From assembly GCA_943788445.1 (NCBI GenBank), contig CALSQH010000004.1, positions 186,001 through 250,000 on the forward strand: 64,000 nucleotides of DNA, read 5' to 3'. The notes under the pieces are model-generated. The model searched no databases. It was given only the letters and a program-made list of their open reading frames with translations, and was not told where the DNA came from. The stretch is from an uncultured Pseudomonadales bacterium. Its GTDB lineage: Bacteria > Pseudomonadota > Gammaproteobacteria > Pseudomonadales > Porticoccaceae. Every line of letters starts with the position of its first letter. The stretch's first letter is position 1. Below, in pieces: positions 26,304 through 34,441 of this stretch. A program made the translations under genes and the position numbers.

Positions 26304-27974
26304 ATGTACTTTAAGGATAAGGCTGCCAGTACTCTGGATGAGGGTGTGCCAGGTAAGCAGGGGTTAGATTTCAAGCAGTTGTTTAGCAACAGTGGGTTTT
26401 TACTGTTTTTGGTTACTATGGCGTTGAGCTTTTGGCTCTACTGGGATGGATTGGCCGAGGCAGTATTGCGTTGGGAACTTCAGGAAGAGTATAGCCACGG
26501 TTATTTGATTCCTTTGGTATCGCTTTTTATTCTCTGGGAAAAACGCTTTCAAATTGCCAGCAGCTACCAAAATTATTCTTGGTGGGGTCTGCCAATAATT
26601 GCGCTGGCTCTAATTATTTTACTGGTCGGTGAGGTCAGCGCACTCTATGTGCTGATTCACTACTCGTTTATTATTTTGCTGTTGGGTTTGTCAGTGGCCT
26701 TTTTAGGCTCGGCAACTCGCTACACATGGGTTGCCATTGTGCTATTGGGTTTTGCTGTGCCGCTGCCCTATTTTATTGAAGTTATTCTGACCTCGAAATT
26801 ACAGTTAATTTCCTCCCAATTAGGCGTTGAAATTATCCGTCTTTGCCGTATTCCAGTGTTTCTGAGCGGCAATATTATCGATCTCGGCAACTACCAATTA
26901 CAGGTTGTCGAAGCTTGCAGCGGTCTGCGTTACCTCTTTCCTCTGATGAGCTTGGGTTTTATTGGCGGCTATCTATATCAGGCATCGGCCTGGAAGCGCG
27001 CGGTGCTATTTTTGTCGACAGTGCCGATCACCATTTTTATGAACAGTGTGCGTATCGCTATCACCGGTATTCTGGTCGATAACTGGGGTACCGAAATGGC
27101 TGAGGGGTTTTTACATGACTTCGAAGGCTGGTTGATCTTTATGGCCTGTGGTGGTCTGTTGCTACTCGAGGTGGTGCTGATGGAGTTATTTACCACTCGC
27201 CTAAGCCTTCGTCAGGCCTTCGCTGTTCCTGTCTCTGTCAGCGCAGAGAAATTTTCTGAGCAAAACACCGCCGCGGTAAAGTTTTCTACGCCTGTTGCTG
27301 TGTCGATACCGCTATTGATTTTGGCACTGGTTGGGGTCGGCAGTCTCGATAGCCGTGAAGAGGATTCTACTCTCAAGAAAACCGAACTTGTGAGCTTTCC
27401 CTTGCAGTTAAATGAGTGGGTTGGCAGCGACGATAAAATTGAAGCAAATGTGGCGGATAAGCTTGGGTTTACTGAGTACGTAATGATCAATTACCAAAAT
27501 CTGGAGTTTCGGCCGGTTAATTTTTATGTGGCCTATTACGCCTCGCAGCGCAAGGGGGTTTCACCTCATTCGCCCAAAGTGTGTATTCCCGGGGGCGGAT
27601 GGGAAATTGCCGATTTTTCGCGTACTAGAGTGGATCAGATGCCGGTAAACCGCGTGGTAATTCGCAAGGGCACTCAGGATCAGATTGTCTACTATTGGTT
27701 TGAAGAGCGCGGCACGCCGGTGGCCAACGAGTATGTAAAGAAATGGATGTTATTTAAGGACGCACTGATCCTGAACCGCACAGACGGTTCGCTGATTAGG
27801 GTGACCACACCTGTTATGAGCGATGAAACGTTGGCAGATGCTGATCTTCGGGCGCAGGAGTTTATTCGTATTAGTAAAAAGGAACTATCGCAACTTTTAC
27901 CTACTAGAAGCTTATTAGCTAAAAGTTTACCAGCAGACAGCTTGCCAGTGAAAAGATTAGAGGGAGAAAAATGA
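26304..27974 (+). CDS. Exosortase fused to EpsI-like domain (XrtD-like)
   Basis: A 556-residue inner-membrane protein. Residues about 30-300 are an exosortase with eight or so spans. The catalytic cysteine is in VVEACSGLRYLFPL (about Cys205), the arginine in NSVRIAITG (about Arg249) and the histidine in FLHDFEGWLIF (about His271). Residues about 335-540 form a periplasmic EpsI (DUF3485) domain with YYASQRKGVSPHSPKVCIPGGGW. Exosortases cut C-terminal sorting signals (PEP-CTERM or variants) of exported proteins in bacteria that make exopolysaccharide. The fused EpsI resembles what I recall of the XrtD (VPLPA-CTERM) subtype. No substrate with such a tail is in the window. The tail has a small repetitive SLLAKSLPADSLPVK stretch. 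It overlaps prsT by four bases. Confidence 0.85.
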   Translation: MYFKDKAASTLDEGVPGKQGLDFKQLFSNSGFLLFLVTMALSFWLYWDGLAEAVLRWELQEEYSHGYLIPLVSLFILWEKRFQIASSYQNYSWWGLPIIALALIILLVGEVSALYVLIHYSFIILLLGLSVAFLGSATRYTWVAIVLLGFAVPLPYFIEVILTSKLQLISSQLGVEIIRLCRIPVFLSGNIIDLGNYQLQVVEACSGLRYLFPLMSLGFIGGYLYQASAWKRAVLFLSTVPITIFMNSVRIAITGILVDNWGTEMAEGFLHDFEGWLIFMACGGLLLLEVVLMELFTTRLSLRQAFAVPVSVSAEKFSEQNTAAVKFSTPVAVSIPLLILALVGVGSLDSREEDSTLKKTELVSFPLQLNEWVGSDDKIEANVADKLGFTEYVMINYQNLEFRPVNFYVAYYASQRKGVSPHSPKVCIPGGGWEIADFSRTRVDQMPVNRVVIRKGTQDQIVYYWFEERGTPVANEYVKKWMLFKDALILNRTDGSLIRVTTPVMSDETLADADLRAQEFIRISKKELSQLLPTRSLLAKSLPADSLPVKRLEGEK

Positions 27975-30367
27975 GCGTATTAACCATGAAGGTATTTATA
28001 AGATATTCAATTGTCGGTCTGTTTGTGTTGTCGATATCCGGATGCAGTGGGTCAAAAGAGGAGGCGGCCAACAGGTACCTGAATAATGGTGTTGAGTTGT
28101 TCGAAGAGGGTGAGCTGTCTAAGGCTAAGGTTGAATTGCGCAATGCACTGCAAATTGATCCCAAACTCGCTAATGCTTATTACTATCTCGCATTGATCTC
28201 TGAGAAGAATCAAAACTGGAAGTCGCTGTTCAAAAACCTCTCCAAAGTTGAGCAGTTAGATGCCAATCATGTCCAGGCAAAAATAAAGCTCGGCTATTTA
28301 ATGTTGTTGGCCAAACAGGCTGACACCGCTTTGGAAAAAGCGGATTTCATTCTCGCGCTGGATAAAGATAACGCCGAAGCCTATGCCATTAAAGCTTCAG
28401 CCTATTTGCAAAAAGAGCTTTACGATGTGGCGATGGAATATATTGATAAGGCTACCGAACAGGACAGTGAATCTGCCGAAATTGCCTCGATTAAGGTCTC
28501 GATCATGCACCGACAGGGCGATACCGAGGAAGCCTTGGAACTTCTGTCGGATATTATTGATCGTGAGCAGGACAGTTTGCAGCTGCTGCTACTGCGTGCG
28601 GAAATTAATCAGGAGATTAATAATATACAGGCCATGGAAGCCGACTATTGGACATTGATCAGAAATAATCCTGAGGAAAAGGGCTTCTATTTAAAGTTAG
28701 CCAAGTTATTACATGATAGCGGCAGGGTTGATGCCGCTACCGGAGTGCTTAAAGATTACTTAAAAGAAAATGCAAAAGACACTCAGGTGCAGATAGCCAT
28801 TATTGAAATTCTCTCCCAAAAGGATCTGGTGGCAGGGAACGATTTATTAAATGAGTATATTGCCAGCGACGTTAATAATGGTGAATTGCGCTTTTATCGC
28901 ATTGATAGACTGATGGCCGCGGGCAATCAGGCTCAGGCAATACTTGAATTAGATAAAATCAGCAGCGGTTCATTTCAGGATCCGGATTTATTTCGGGCCC
29001 GATCTTTAACAGCCGATTTAAAACTCTCTGCGGGGGATCATGAGCAAGCTCTCCTCTTGGTTAACGAGATTCTACAGTACGACAGTAATTTTGAGCAGGC
29101 GCTTTTGGTGCGAGCTAGATATCATCTGATTGCTGAGGATATCGATGCAGCTGTTAATGATTTACGGACTGTGTTGCGCAATAACCCTGAATCTGAGCCC
29201 GCGCTTGTGATGTTGGCAAATGCGTATCTATCTTCAGGATCTGATCAGTTGGCCGATGATACTTTCAGAAAAGTTCTGGATATTAACCCAGGTAATGTTC
29301 AGGCGGCAGTGCCTGTTATTCAGAGCCTTTTGGAAAAAAAGGATGTAGATCGCTCTGAGCGTGTCATTGAAAATGCATTATTGCGCACGCCAGATAATGA
29401 TATTTTGTTGTCGATTCTGGCACAAATTAAATTATCCAAGCAGGATTTTGAAGGGACGAGTAAAGTTGTTTCGCTGATTGATAAAAATGGCCGAAATCCC
29501 GCCTTTAGCAGTTATTTGTCGGGTAAAACTCTGCAGTCCCAAGGACAGTATAAGGGTGCGATTGAGCAGTACACTCAAGCCCTGCAGGTCAATCCCGGTT
29601 TGGGGCGTGCGCTGGAAGGGCTGACGGTTTCATATATGCGGCTGAATCAGGAGAAAGAGTTACTCGATTACCTGAAGAAATTTAAAGCAAGCAATCCGAA
29701 AAATATGATGGTGTTGTCGATACTGGCGACTATCCACATGCGACGGGGTGACCAGACAGCTGCAATAGATGTTCTTGAGCAGGGCTTGGCTGAGGATTCA
29801 ACTTGGGTTCAGGGGTATACCGCTCTGGCATCGAATTATCGAACAAAGAATGATATTCCGGCGGCAATCAGTACCTTTGAGCGTGGGTTGAAAGCGCTGC
29901 CTAATAGCAGTCTGTTAAAGATGCTACTCGCCTCGTCCTATGAAAAAGAAAACAATAAAGCTAAGGCGCTTAACCTCTATGAGGAAGTTTTGGCGACGAA
30001 TCCTGATCATCAGGTGGTTGCCAACAATCTTGCCAGCCTGCTAATTGATGACTTTGAGTCCGCTGAAAATATTAAGCGAGCAGTCAAGCTATCCGAGCGA
30101 TTTGCAGATTCAGATAACCCGTTCTTTATGGACACCTATGCATGGGCTTTAATTAAGTCAGGATTACCTGAGGTGGCCGAGCCATTGCTCAACAAGGCAA
30201 CTGATGCGGCCCCTTCAATCGCTGTTTTTCACTATCACCGTGGAATAGGCTATGCGCGTATGGGTAAGGTGGAAGAGGCAAAGAAGTCACTTTTACTCGC
30301 CAGAGAACAGGCCGCCCCACAGGATAGCTTGCGGGCTTCAATTGCTGATGCATTGGCGGATTTATAG
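27971..30367 (+). CDS. prsT: PrsT-like TPR lipoprotein of the exosortase system
   Basis: A 798-residue lipoprotein: signal peptide of 24 residues ending in the lipobox SISGC (Cys25), then tetratricopeptide repeats over nearly the whole mature chain. Examples are YLNNGVELFEEGELSKAKVE, LGYLMLLAKQADTALEKAD, GAIEQYTQALQVNPGLGRAL and ALNLYEEVLATNPDHQVVANN. Length and repeat layout match the PEP-CTERM-system TPR protein PrsT. PrsT is thought to act in the periplasm or at the outer membrane during polysaccharide export, as BcsC or AlgK do. AGGGAG is four bases before the ATG at 27971; an in-frame ATG at 27986 is the alternative. It ends the exopolysaccharide operon. Confidence 0.8.
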   Translation: MSVLTMKVFIRYSIVGLFVLSISGCSGSKEEAANRYLNNGVELFEEGELSKAKVELRNALQIDPKLANAYYYLALISEKNQNWKSLFKNLSKVEQLDANHVQAKIKLGYLMLLAKQADTALEKADFILALDKDNAEAYAIKASAYLQKELYDVAMEYIDKATEQDSESAEIASIKVSIMHRQGDTEEALELLSDIIDREQDSLQLLLLRAEINQEINNIQAMEADYWTLIRNNPEEKGFYLKLAKLLHDSGRVDAATGVLKDYLKENAKDTQVQIAIIEILSQKDLVAGNDLLNEYIASDVNNGELRFYRIDRLMAAGNQAQAILELDKISSGSFQDPDLFRARSLTADLKLSAGDHEQALLLVNEILQYDSNFEQALLVRARYHLIAEDIDAAVNDLRTVLRNNPESEPALVMLANAYLSSGSDQLADDTFRKVLDINPGNVQAAVPVIQSLLEKKDVDRSERVIENALLRTPDNDILLSILAQIKLSKQDFEGTSKVVSLIDKNGRNPAFSSYLSGKTLQSQGQYKGAIEQYTQALQVNPGLGRALEGLTVSYMRLNQEKELLDYLKKFKASNPKNMMVLSILATIHMRRGDQTAAIDVLEQGLAEDSTWVQGYTALASNYRTKNDIPAAISTFERGLKALPNSSLLKMLLASSYEKENNKAKALNLYEEVLATNPDHQVVANNLASLLIDDFESAENIKRAVKLSERFADSDNPFFMDTYAWALIKSGLPEVAEPLLNKATDAAPSIAVFHYHRGIGYARMGKVEEAKKSLLLAREQAAPQDSLRASIADALADL

Positions 30368-30410
30368 CGGATGTCTTTACTCTCCAAACAGTAATGGTTT
30401 TATTATTATT

Positions 30411-30441
30411 GAATAATCTATGAGAAGACGTATGGTCTTTC
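30411..30441 (+). promoter_or_regulatory. Diverged copy of the conserved intergenic motif
   Basis: GAATAATCTATGA followed by GTATGG resembles motif copies A and B (GAATAGTCTATRA, then CTATGG) with one extra base between the two halves. It lies about 96-126 bases before the response-regulator start, in the same orientation. If real, the regulator and the exopolysaccharide genes share a control site. Confidence 0.3.
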
Positions 30442-30536
30442 TGGCTTGCTTTTCCTATCTAAGGCGTTATGCTTAACTGTTACTATGGATTAGCTGAAGT
30501 CAAATACGCAGGGACGTGAAAACAAGGAATGAAAAC

Positions 30537-31208
30537 ATGCACGTTCTCATAGTTGATGACCACGCTTTTGTCTGTGTGGGGTTAAAAGCAACATTACAGG
30601 ATGAATTTAAGGGTATCGGTGTAACAACGACCGATCATGGCGATACTGCGTTGGTAATACTTGCCAAACAAAATATTGATCTAGTCATTGTTGATTTATT
30701 TATGCCTGGCTCAGGTGGCGGATTTGATTTTATCGCCATGCTCTGTGAGAGTTATCCTGAACTTCCTATTATTGTCCTCTCTGCATCAGAAAATCCTGCG
30801 CATATTCGCAAGTGCCTGGATTATGGTGCTGCTGGCTTTGTGACCAAATCCGCGCCTAAAGATGCGCTGTTCGAGGCTATTTCAAGGGCCTTGAATGGCG
30901 AAAGGTATGTTCCTGATTCCCTGCGAGAGTCTATGCCGGGTGTCGCCAAGGTTATGGATGAAGTTGATTCAGGGGTAGATATAGATATTATTTTAGGCTT
31001 AGTGACTAAGCGTCAGATGGATATTTTACGGCGTATTACTCAGGGTCGTTCGAATAAACAAATTGCCAGGGACCTGGATCTGTCAGAAAACACAGTAAAA
31101 GTTCATGTCAGTGCAATGTTACGCGCACTGGGCTTAACAAACCGAACTCAAGCAGGGATTTTGGGGCAAAAGCTAGGCCTGGATGAAAATTCAGAAATGG
31201 CGGATTAA
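30537..31208 (+). CDS. NarL/LuxR-type response regulator (GacA-like)
   Basis: A 223-residue protein. The receiver domain (1-125) has the acidic pair IVDDH (residues 5-9), the phospho-acceptor Asp in VIVDLFMPG (about Asp53) and the conserved lysine in GFVTKSAPK (about residue 104). The C-terminal LuxR helix-turn-helix (about residues 157-215) reads RQMDILRRITQGRSNKQIAR and SENTVKVHVSAML. ATG 30537 is chosen because AAGGA at 30524-30528 is eight bases upstream; the in-frame GTG at 30516 has no usable site. It lies in line with a TonB receptor, a binding protein and a GacS/BarA-like hybrid kinase that is its likely phosphodonor. Targets may include the neighbouring exopolysaccharide genes or the RNA candidate at 36.8 kb. 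Confidence 0.85.
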   Translation: MHVLIVDDHAFVCVGLKATLQDEFKGIGVTTTDHGDTALVILAKQNIDLVIVDLFMPGSGGGFDFIAMLCESYPELPIIVLSASENPAHIRKCLDYGAAGFVTKSAPKDALFEAISRALNGERYVPDSLRESMPGVAKVMDEVDSGVDIDIILGLVTKRQMDILRRITQGRSNKQIARDLDLSENTVKVHVSAMLRALGLTNRTQAGILGQKLGLDENSEMAD

Positions 31209-31244
31209 ATAACTAAGAAAAAATAATAAAAAGAGGTTCATTTA

Positions 31245-33377
31245 ATGTTTTTTTCAACCTATGCCAGAAAAAACCGATTATTGCTTGCAACACTATTTAT
31301 AGTATCTCCAGTTATAGCATCTCCAGCTATAGCAGCCAGTGATATAGATATGCTCACTGAAGACGATCTGCTGGTTGAAATTCCCATTGTTAGCGGTGCT
31401 ACCCATATGGAGCAGACACTGCCTCAGGCGCCAGCATCTGTAACGATTATCGACCGCCAGACTATCGAGGCGTCAACGGCTGTGGATATCACTGATCTGT
31501 TTCGCTTAGTGCCGGGTTTTCAGACCTATTATGTCAATGGAGGCCGCAAAGGAGTGACCTACCATGCGTTGGGTGATGAATATCCCCGCCGCCTGGAAGT
31601 TAAGGTCGATGGCCGCTCGGTTTATGAGTCACTATTTTCTGCGGTTACCTGGTCGACGATTGGTGTTGATTTGGATGATATTGAATATATTGAAATTGTT
31701 CGCGGTGCCAACGCGGCAGCAGATGGCAGCAATGCATTTTTAGCCTCGATTAATATAGTTACAAAATCACCACTAGTGGATACAGGCCTATCTTTACGTA
31801 CGCAGATGGGCAGTGCTCAGACGCGCAATGCAGCGTTGAGCTACAGCGGAAAAATTGGTGCTGTCGATCATCGCACAACATTGAGTTTTAGAAGTAATGA
31901 TGGATTTGATGACGGCATTACATTCGATGGTAAGTCGATTGCTGTTGATGATGACTCTGAAGCTGCGAGCTTTACATTTAAGGGGCTCTGGACACCTTCA
32001 GCAGCTGATAATATTGAATTCCAGGTTGGTGTCACTGAAAGTGAACTGGGGATCGGCGAAGACTCATTCGTCAATCGTGAAATGTCCTATCAGTACCAAT
32101 ATCTAAATTGGAGTCATCTCAGTGAGCAGGGTAATAACACTCAGCTGGTTGTCTATCACAATGATCTCAATCTGGATGATGATGTAGAACCACAGAAAAT
32201 TTCCGAGATTCTTGGTGTGGATGACAGTTCTCCATTTTGGCCACTGGGTCCAGTGCCTGATACCACTATCTTTGATGGTAGTAATCGTGGCGATTCAGAG
32301 CGCTGGGATATGGAGCTTAGAACTACTGTCAAGCCTGCGGATAATCTGCGAGCAGTGACTGGCGCAGCAGTTCGTTATGACCGAGTTTCAAGCCAATCAT
32401 TGTTTGATACTCTCAACCCTCTTAGCGAGACTTCATATCGAGCCTATACAAATTTAGAGTGGACTCAGTCCGAGCAGCTGATTGTCAATGCCGGTGCTCT
32501 TCTTGAAGATAGAGATAGTACTAATGTTTATGGTTCTTATAGGCTGGCGACGAATTATCTGTTTAGTGAAGACCATATGTTTAGGGTTGCATTAAATCGC
32601 AGTTTCCGAGCGCCAACCCTGCTTGAAAATAATCAGATGGGTTTTGTCCGTTATGTGAACCCTCAAGAGTGCAGTTCTGGTTCAACCGCTCCTGAGTGCA
32701 ACCCGGCGTTTAGAGATATTATTCTTGATGCCGGTGGTATTTCCGATACAGATATAAAAAATGAAGAGCTAAAAAGTTATGAGCTTGGTTATGCAGGTTA
32801 CTTTATGGACAAAGCATTGAGCCTGGATATGCGCCTCTATTATGAGCAGATGCTCGATATTATTGGTGAGCGTCGAGATGGTTACCCAGACCTGGATAAT
32901 TTCGTCAATATTCGCGATAACACCGATACTATGGATGTTAGAGGTATTGAAATTCAAACGGTCTATAAACCCAATGAGCGTTTCTTGCTGCGTGCCTATT
33001 ACAGTTATTCCGATATTGATGGAATAACCTGTCACACCTCACCAGAAAACGCTGGTGAACCCTGTCAGGAGTATAGAGATCTTGATAAGTACAGTCTTAA
33101 AGATACCTTCGGGCTTATGGCCAGTTATAAGCTTGCAGGAGGAGTAAGGCTTAGTTCAACGGTAAATTACAGCTCTAAACTTCAGCACTATCGCGGTCAG
33201 CGTATGGATAAATTTACCAGAGTTGATCTAAAGGCAGCGAAGAGCTGGGATATAAATCGATCCAGTGTCGATCTTTCTTTTACCGTGCAAAATGCCGGTG
33301 ACTCATATGCAGAGTTTTATGAGCATAACCTTTTTGAAACTCGATATATTCTTGGTTTTAGAGTCACTCTTCCTTAA
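31245..33377 (+). CDS. TonB-dependent outer-membrane receptor
   Basis: A 710-residue outer-membrane protein. A signal peptide occupies about residues 1-31 (cleavage near SPAIAAS). The plug domain runs about 45-170, with APASVTIIDRQTIEASTA, IEYIEIVRGANAA and SNAFLASINIVTKSP, the usual TonB-receptor plug signatures. The rest is a beta-barrel of alternating strands with loops containing two cysteine pairs (QECSSGSTAPEC and CHTSPENAGEPC), ending LFETRYILGFRVTLP. It takes up or senses a small ligand using TonB energy; iron chelate, vitamin and sugar cannot be told apart. AGAGG lies eight bases upstream of the ATG. It sits inside a signalling gene set, so the ligand may be reported to the downstream kinase. 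Confidence 0.85.
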   Translation: MFFSTYARKNRLLLATLFIVSPVIASPAIAASDIDMLTEDDLLVEIPIVSGATHMEQTLPQAPASVTIIDRQTIEASTAVDITDLFRLVPGFQTYYVNGGRKGVTYHALGDEYPRRLEVKVDGRSVYESLFSAVTWSTIGVDLDDIEYIEIVRGANAAADGSNAFLASINIVTKSPLVDTGLSLRTQMGSAQTRNAALSYSGKIGAVDHRTTLSFRSNDGFDDGITFDGKSIAVDDDSEAASFTFKGLWTPSAADNIEFQVGVTESELGIGEDSFVNREMSYQYQYLNWSHLSEQGNNTQLVVYHNDLNLDDDVEPQKISEILGVDDSSPFWPLGPVPDTTIFDGSNRGDSERWDMELRTTVKPADNLRAVTGAAVRYDRVSSQSLFDTLNPLSETSYRAYTNLEWTQSEQLIVNAGALLEDRDSTNVYGSYRLATNYLFSEDHMFRVALNRSFRAPTLLENNQMGFVRYVNPQECSSGSTAPECNPAFRDIILDAGGISDTDIKNEELKSYELGYAGYFMDKALSLDMRLYYEQMLDIIGERRDGYPDLDNFVNIRDNTDTMDVRGIEIQTVYKPNERFLLRAYYSYSDIDGITCHTSPENAGEPCQEYRDLDKYSLKDTFGLMASYKLAGGVRLSSTVNYSSKLQHYRGQRMDKFTRVDLKAAKSWDINRSSVDLSFTVQNAGDSYAEFYEHNLFETRYILGFRVTLP

Positions 33378-33452
33378 GTTTTGGATGAGTATAAATTAGT
33401 CAATGAAAATGGTGAAACGTAAATGAATTTTTGGATAGATTGCTAGGTTTAA

Positions 33453-34441
33453 GTGACGCTATTTGATCCCTCTAAGTTAATGGAGCCTGTTCGCCAGTCA
33501 GCTAAATGCTGGTTGGCGGGCCTGTTCCTGCTTGTATTTACCTGTAGCTATGCATTTGCGGATAGAAAAATCCATGTTCTTTTTGTTGCCAGTAAACCTT
33601 CGGCTGATTATGTTGAAGTCTTAGACAGCGTTAAACGGCAACTGCAGAAGCAGAGTCCAGAGAGTTATGTGTTTAATACCAGATTTCGTACCTCAGAGCT
33701 CAGCCTCGAAGACTGATCTGGCTACTGCAGATTTTGTCGTTACCGTAGGCACGGCTGCGGCTGATATGGCCTTTAGCAGTAAGCCCAAAGTACCAATAAT
33801 AAGTGTGCTGATCACTGAAAATGCATTTTCAGTGCTGGCAGAAAAACACTATGGCTCGATCGAAGACTGCATTTGCAGCACAGGTATCCTCTATCTGTCT
33901 TGATCAGCCAGTTACTCGCAGTATTCAATTAGCCAGGTTACTGGTCCCAGACTCACCTGAGGTTGGTGTAATGCTGGGGCCGGCATCAGTTCACAGGCAG
34001 CCCGAACTCAGTAAATATATTAGTGACAGTGGCTTGCAGCCGCAGTTTGTTTCTATCAGCGCCAAAGACAATCCCATTCACAAGATTGAGCCGGTTCTCA
34101 GTCGTAGCGATGTTTTTATTCCAATCTCTGATAGCAGGCTAATCAATATCGCCACGGCGAAATGGATATTGCATCTAAGTTACCGACATAAGGTGCCGGT
34201 AATCGCCTTCTCAAAAAGCTACCTAAAAGCCGGCGCCTTAGCCGCTATCTATTCTGCTCCGGCGGACGTCGCTAAAGATACTGTCGAGTGGCTTGTTAAA
34301 CCCGGGAATGCAGCGGTTGGCAGCTCGTATAAGCCGGCTCACTACTCTCTGGACTTTAATCAATCTGTCGCTGCTAACTTAAAAATTAAGCTGCAAACTG
34401 AACAGTTCTATCGCGATAATTTTAGTCGAGAGGTCAAATAA
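33453..34441 (+). pseudogene. Twice-frameshifted periplasmic substrate-binding protein (PF04392-like)
   Basis: The start codon is probably GTG 33453 (ATG 33480 is possible). Frame 0 gives a signal peptide (GLFLLVFTCSYAFA), HVLFVASKPSADYVEVLDSV and FRTSELSLED, and stops at 33714-33716. The +1 frame continues DLATADFVVTVGTAAADMAF, PIISVLITENAF and GSIEDCICSTGILYL, and stops at 33901-33903. The +2 frame carries DQPVTRSIQLARLLVPDSP, VGVMLGPAS and KVPVIAFSKSYLKAGALAA to TAA 34439-34441. Joined (about 328 residues) it looks like an ABC_sub_bind-type periplasmic protein of full length. Both breaks are consistent with a single extra base each. The kinase ATG overlaps its stop by one base. Decay or indel errors are both possible. 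Confidence 0.75.
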
